Assembly (NCBI GenBank): GCA_937902295.1
Contig: CALGUM010000033.1
Location: 1 to 7,597, forward strand
Direction: 5' to 3'
Source: an uncultured Candidatus Saccharibacteria bacterium
Lineage (GTDB): Bacteria; Patescibacteriota; Saccharimonadia; Saccharimonadales; Saccharimonadaceae
Length of the DNA: 7,597 nucleotides
Positions 5,951 to 7,597 of this stretch are shown in pieces. Position 1 is the first letter of the stretch. The number at the start of each line of letters is the position of its first letter. The notes under the pieces were generated by a model. The model had not been told where the DNA came from, ran no database searches, and worked only from the letters and a program-made list of their open reading frames with translations. Both the position numbers and the translations under genes were made by a program.

Positions 5951-6048
5951 CATTACCAGAGACAGTAGCTGCAAAGGGAGACCAATGCTTAATCCGCTAC
6001 CGAGGAGTGATACAAACATTTCATTTCTATAGTAAGTCTTTGGTAATG
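5951..6048 (+). promoter_or_regulatory. L10 leader: autoregulatory L10-L7/L12 binding RNA
   Basis: Many bacterial rplJL mRNAs begin with a conserved leader bound by the L10-L7/L12 complex, which represses its own synthesis. The signature is here: CATTACCAGAG (5951-5961) closes a long-range stem with 6038-6048 (11 pairs, one G-U), followed by GACAG at 5961-5965 and the inner stem GTAGC (5965-5969) with GCTAC (5996-6000), then CGAGGA (6001-6006). The order GACAG, stem, stem, CGAGGA is what I recall of the Bacillus subtilis-type L10 leader. Position just after a strong promoter and about 130 bases before rplJ fits. The 3' arm of the closing stem is also used by the downstream competing hairpins. 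Confidence 0.82.
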
Positions 6049-6072
6049 CGAGAACCTGAGACTTATTTTTTT
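6031..6072 (+). terminator. Attenuator hairpin with T-run in the rplJL leader
   Basis: AGTAAGTCTTTGGT (6031-6044) pairs with 6054-6067 over 14 positions with two G-U pairs and one T-T mismatch, around a nine-base loop, and runs into seven T at 6066-6072. It shares bases 6038-6044 with the L10 leader closing stem, so both cannot form at once. It can be read as an intrinsic terminator, or as an antiterminator that blocks the overlapping hairpin at 6042-6092. Confidence 0.6.
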
Positions 6073-6092
6073 GGCTCAGTTCTCACATTACC
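6042..6092 (+). promoter_or_regulatory. Third, competing long hairpin in the rplJL leader
   Basis: GGTAATG (6042-6048), GAGAAC (6050-6055) and TGAG (6057-6060) pair with CTCA (6075-6078), GTTCTC (6079-6084) and CATTACC (6086-6092): 17 pairs with one C-A mismatch and one bulged C. The T-run lies in its loop. The same CATTACC heptamer occurs at 5951-5957, so two identical upstream and downstream arms compete for one GGTAATG. Confidence 0.6.
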
Positions 6093-6128
6093 GCACTTTG
6101 ACAATCTGGCCGACTGTAAATACAACCA

Positions 6129-6159
6129 GTGGTGACGTTATGAATAATAGCGACGCCAC
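6129..6159 (+). other. Hairpin just before the rplJ ribosome-binding site
   Basis: GTGGTGACGT (6129-6138) pairs with GCGACGCCAC (6150-6159) at nine of ten positions (one A-A mismatch, two G-U), around an 11-base A/T loop. It ends about 11 bases before the Shine-Dalgarno of rplJ, so it may present or guard the ribosome-binding site. No T-run follows. Confidence 0.5.
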
Positions 6160-6179
6160 GTACCAAAGAAAGGGATTTT

Positions 6180-6701
6180 ATGGCTATTACACGCGATAAA
6201 AAACAAGCTTTGGTTGCTGATTTTAGCGAATTGCTTGCGTCGTCAAAATTGACAGCGTTTGCAAATTATCAAGATCTGACAGTTGCTGAATTTCAGGAAC
6301 TTCGTGCTGCGGCGCGTGCAAAAGGCGTAACGATTCGTGTCATTAAAAACCGACTCGTGCGTGTTGCACTCGCTGACAACGATACCTACAAAGAGGCCGA
6401 CACATCAGCACTCGTAGGACAGTTGCTCTACGCAACATCCGACAGTGACGAAGTAGCCCCTGCACAGGTACTCAATGATTTCGCAAAAACACACCCTGCC
6501 CTCGAACTTGCCGGTGCATTTTCGGGTGAAGGCGTAACACTCGGCGTCGAAGAAGCTACCGCACTTGCGAGTCTTCCAAGTCGCGAGCAATTGGTTGCAG
6601 AAGTTGTTGCACAACTTCTTTCACCAGTGCACGATGTTACAAACGCACTTTCAGGCAATCTTCATGCGCTACTCGATGGCGTAGAAGCCAAAGCTGCCTA
6701 G
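6180..6701 (+). CDS. rplJ: 50S ribosomal protein L10
   Basis: L10 (P0 homologue) anchors the L7/L12 stalk to 23S rRNA and, with L7/L12, represses its own mRNA. The 173-residue protein has the family start (ITRDKKQALVADF), the NYQDLTVAEFQELRAAARA stretch (29-47), GVTIRVIKNRLVRVAL (49-64) in the RNA-binding domain, and GAFSGEGVTLG near 112-122. The C-terminal helix from about 148 (SPVHDVTNALSGNLHALLDGV) is the expected L7/L12 dimer-binding segment. AAGGGA at 6170-6175 lies a few bases before the ATG, and the reading frame does not extend plausibly upstream. rplL follows after 41 bases on the same transcript. Regulation by the L10 leader upstream is expected. Confidence 0.97.
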   Translation: MAITRDKKQALVADFSELLASSKLTAFANYQDLTVAEFQELRAAARAKGVTIRVIKNRLVRVALADNDTYKEADTSALVGQLLYATSDSDEVAPAQVLNDFAKTHPALELAGAFSGEGVTLGVEEATALASLPSREQLVAEVVAQLLSPVHDVTNALSGNLHALLDGVEAKAA

Positions 6702-6742
6702 TACTAGGCAACAATAAATTTGAATATTAGAAGGAGTCTATT

Positions 6743-7117
6743 ATGGCTGATATTAAGAAAATGGCTGAAGAGCTTACTAAGCTTACAGTACTCGAAGTAA
6801 ACGAACTAAAAAATGTCCTCAAGGACGAATACGGCATCGAACCTGCAGCTGCGGCTGTAGCAGTTGCTGGCCCTGCAGCTGGCCCTGCAGCAGAAGAAGA
6901 CGCTAAGTCTGAATTCACTGTACAGCTCAAAGATGCTGGTGCACAAAAAGTTGCTGTTATCAAAGCTGTAAAAGAAATTACAGGTCTTGGTCTCGGTGAA
7001 GCAAAAGCTCTCGTCGACGACGTTCCAAGCGCAATCAAAGAAAAAGTTTCAAAAGACGACGCAGAAGCAGCGAAAAAACAGCTCGAAGAAGCTGGCGCAA
7101 CCGTAGAGCTCGTTTAG
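6743..7117 (+). CDS. rplL: 50S ribosomal protein L7/L12
   Basis: L7/L12 is the multi-copy stalk protein that recruits and stimulates the translation GTPases. The 124-residue product has the N-terminal dimerisation helices ([22 protein letters not shown], about 11-32, here given as its two halves in one stretch), an Ala/Gly/Pro hinge at 33-50, and the C-terminal domain with [20 protein letters not shown] (69-88) followed by ALVDDVP, the elongation-factor-binding face. Length is normal. A good Shine-Dalgarno AAGGAGT (6731-6737) precedes the ATG by five bases, stronger than that of rplJ, in keeping with the several copies of L7/L12 needed per L10. A tandem 12-base repeat lies in the hinge. A terminator follows 30 bases after the stop, so rpoB is not co-transcribed here. 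Confidence 0.98.
   Translation: MADIKKMAEELTKLTVLEVNELKNVLKDEYGIEPAAAAVAVAGPAAGPAAEEDAKSEFTVQLKDAGAQKVAVIKAVKEITGLGLGEAKALVDDVPSAIKEKVSKDDAEAAKKQLEEAGATVELV
6866..6889 (+). repeat. rplL: Perfect tandem 12-base repeat in the rplL hinge
   Basis: GCTGGCCCTGCA occurs twice head to tail (6866-6877 and 6878-6889) and encodes the repeated AGPA of the flexible hinge. It keeps the frame and probably arose by slippage. Confidence 0.85.
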
Positions 7118-7147
7118 TTAACCCTGTCGGTCCAGATTTGATAAGGA

Positions 7148-7181
7148 AAATACCACTCGTTTTTGACGAGTGGTATTTGTT
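7148..7181 (+). terminator. Terminator of the rplJL transcript
   Basis: AAATACCACTCGT (7148-7160) pairs perfectly with 7166-7178, a 13-bp stem around a five-base loop, followed by TTTGTTT. The minus-strand side is also T-rich, so it may work both ways. Confidence 0.9.
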
Positions 7182-7186
7182 TATGC

Positions 7187-7216
7187 TTGAGGTAGCTAGA
7201 GTACACCTGGTATAGT
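7187..7216 (+). promoter_or_regulatory. Promoter of the right-edge gene, leaderless start
   Basis: TTGAGG (7187-7192, four of six), an 18-base spacer and TATAGT (7211-7216) with the extended TG at 7208-7209. The -10 box ends eight bases before ATG 7225, so transcription should begin at or within a base or two of the start codon. Confidence 0.7.
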
Positions 7217-7224
7217 ACGCATCG

Positions 7225-7597
7225 ATGGCATTTGGCAATAAGCAAAGAAGGATCGACCAACTATCCGAAAAAGTACAGCGCCTCGAGTGGGCAGAGCCGT
7301 ATATTGAAGATGCTCGTGCAATCCACAACGAAGTCGCCGAAGCACTAGCCACTCCCACAGAACCTCTCACTGCAGCCGAAGTAGCCGCACAGGCAATCGC
7401 TCATGTTCGGCGGCGTCGGCTCCAGGAGATATACACGACTTTATCGGAGCAAATAACCGAGGAGCAGGAGCAGCTCATTTACGTAGAAGTATTGCATGAA
7501 GTACGAGATCGGGAGGGCGAAGAGATACGTCACAAAGTAGACCGGTCGCTACGCACCAATCCAGACCTTCAGCAGCAAATGACCAGTAAAGCTCGGC
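7225..7597 (+). CDS. Unrecognised coiled-coil-like protein (3' end outside window)
   Basis: The frame from ATG 7225 stays open for 124 codons to the window edge. I do not recognise the product. It is highly charged and mostly helical: RRIDQLSEKVQRLEWAE near 8-25 and the run of E, Q and R from about 70 onward (LQEIYTTLSEQITEEQEQL, RDREGEEIRHKVDRSL) look like coiled coil. There is no signal peptide or membrane segment in the visible part. There is no Shine-Dalgarno and no room for one, because the promoter -10 box ends eight bases upstream; I infer a leaderless mRNA. The gene takes the place where rpoB often lies after rplL. Cytoskeletal, adaptor or nucleic-acid-associated roles are all open. 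The coding call rests on the long open frame, the promoter and the preceding terminator. Confidence 0.68.
   Translation, partial: MAFGNKQRRIDQLSEKVQRLEWAEPYIEDARAIHNEVAEALATPTEPLTAAEVAAQAIAHVRRRRLQEIYTTLSEQITEEQEQLIYVEVLHEVRDREGEEIRHKVDRSLRTNPDLQQQMTSKAR

Noticed and set aside
6042..6092. Ordinary intrinsic terminator made by the long leader hairpin
   Set aside because: No T-run follows the 3' arm; the T-run is in the loop. I kept it as a competing fold instead.
5781..6179. tRNA or other structured RNA gene in the long non-coding stretch
   Set aside because: No cloverleaf or CCA-like end is visible; the stretch is explained by two promoters and the L10 leader.
6405..6658. Minus-strand open frames inside rplJ
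   Set aside because: They are antisense shadows of a conserved ribosomal protein gene with no promoter or ribosome-binding site seen.
1..7597. UGA recoding to glycine as in Gracilibacteria
   Set aside because: All recognised genes are uninterrupted in the standard code and conserved glycines use GGN codons.

Overview
This window looks like a chromosomal segment of a small-genome bacterium. The ribosomal proteins are bacterial, the promoters are sigma70-like, and genes are short and tightly packed. The style suggests Candidatus Patescibacteria, perhaps Saccharibacteria, but that is an inference from gene style and layout; no marker here proves it. The standard code fits: all genes read through intact and glycines use GGN codons.

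Layout. The left edge holds the last 88 codons of rplA (ribosomal protein L1), closed by a strong terminator. A plus-strand pair follows, a Nudix-like protein with an eroded Nudix box and thyA (thymidylate synthase). Next comes an unassigned protein with a DUF1771-like helical segment, driven by its own extended -10 promoter. A minus-strand pair, Nudix hydrolase then folA (dihydrofolate reductase), diverges from a plus-strand pair, dcd (dCTP deaminase) then tmk (thymidylate kinase). An unrecognised minus-strand gene converges on tmk and overlaps it by four bases. After a consensus promoter and an L10 autoregulatory leader come rplJ (L10) and rplL (L7/L12) with a terminator. The right edge holds the start of an unrecognised, probably leaderless, coiled-coil gene that runs off the window.

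How it works together. dcd, thyA, folA and tmk form nearly a full route from dCTP to dTDP: deamination to dUTP, methylation of dUMP to dTMP, regeneration of tetrahydrofolate, and phosphorylation of dTMP. The dUTP-to-dUMP step has no separate dUTPase gene here. It could be done by a bifunctional Dcd, by a Nudix protein, or by a gene elsewhere. This thymidylate module sits between rplA and rplJ, which are adjacent in most bacteria.

Regulation. Several genes have the promoter core TGGTAtAaT, and two starts (the second Nudix gene and the right-edge gene) lie so close to their -10 boxes that the mRNAs should be leaderless. The rplJL leader carries the L10-binding fold plus competing hairpins typical of attenuation. 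I saw no mobile element, CRISPR array, tRNA or rRNA. The possible novelties are the split ribosomal cluster with its thymidylate module, the leader switch, and two or three unassigned proteins.
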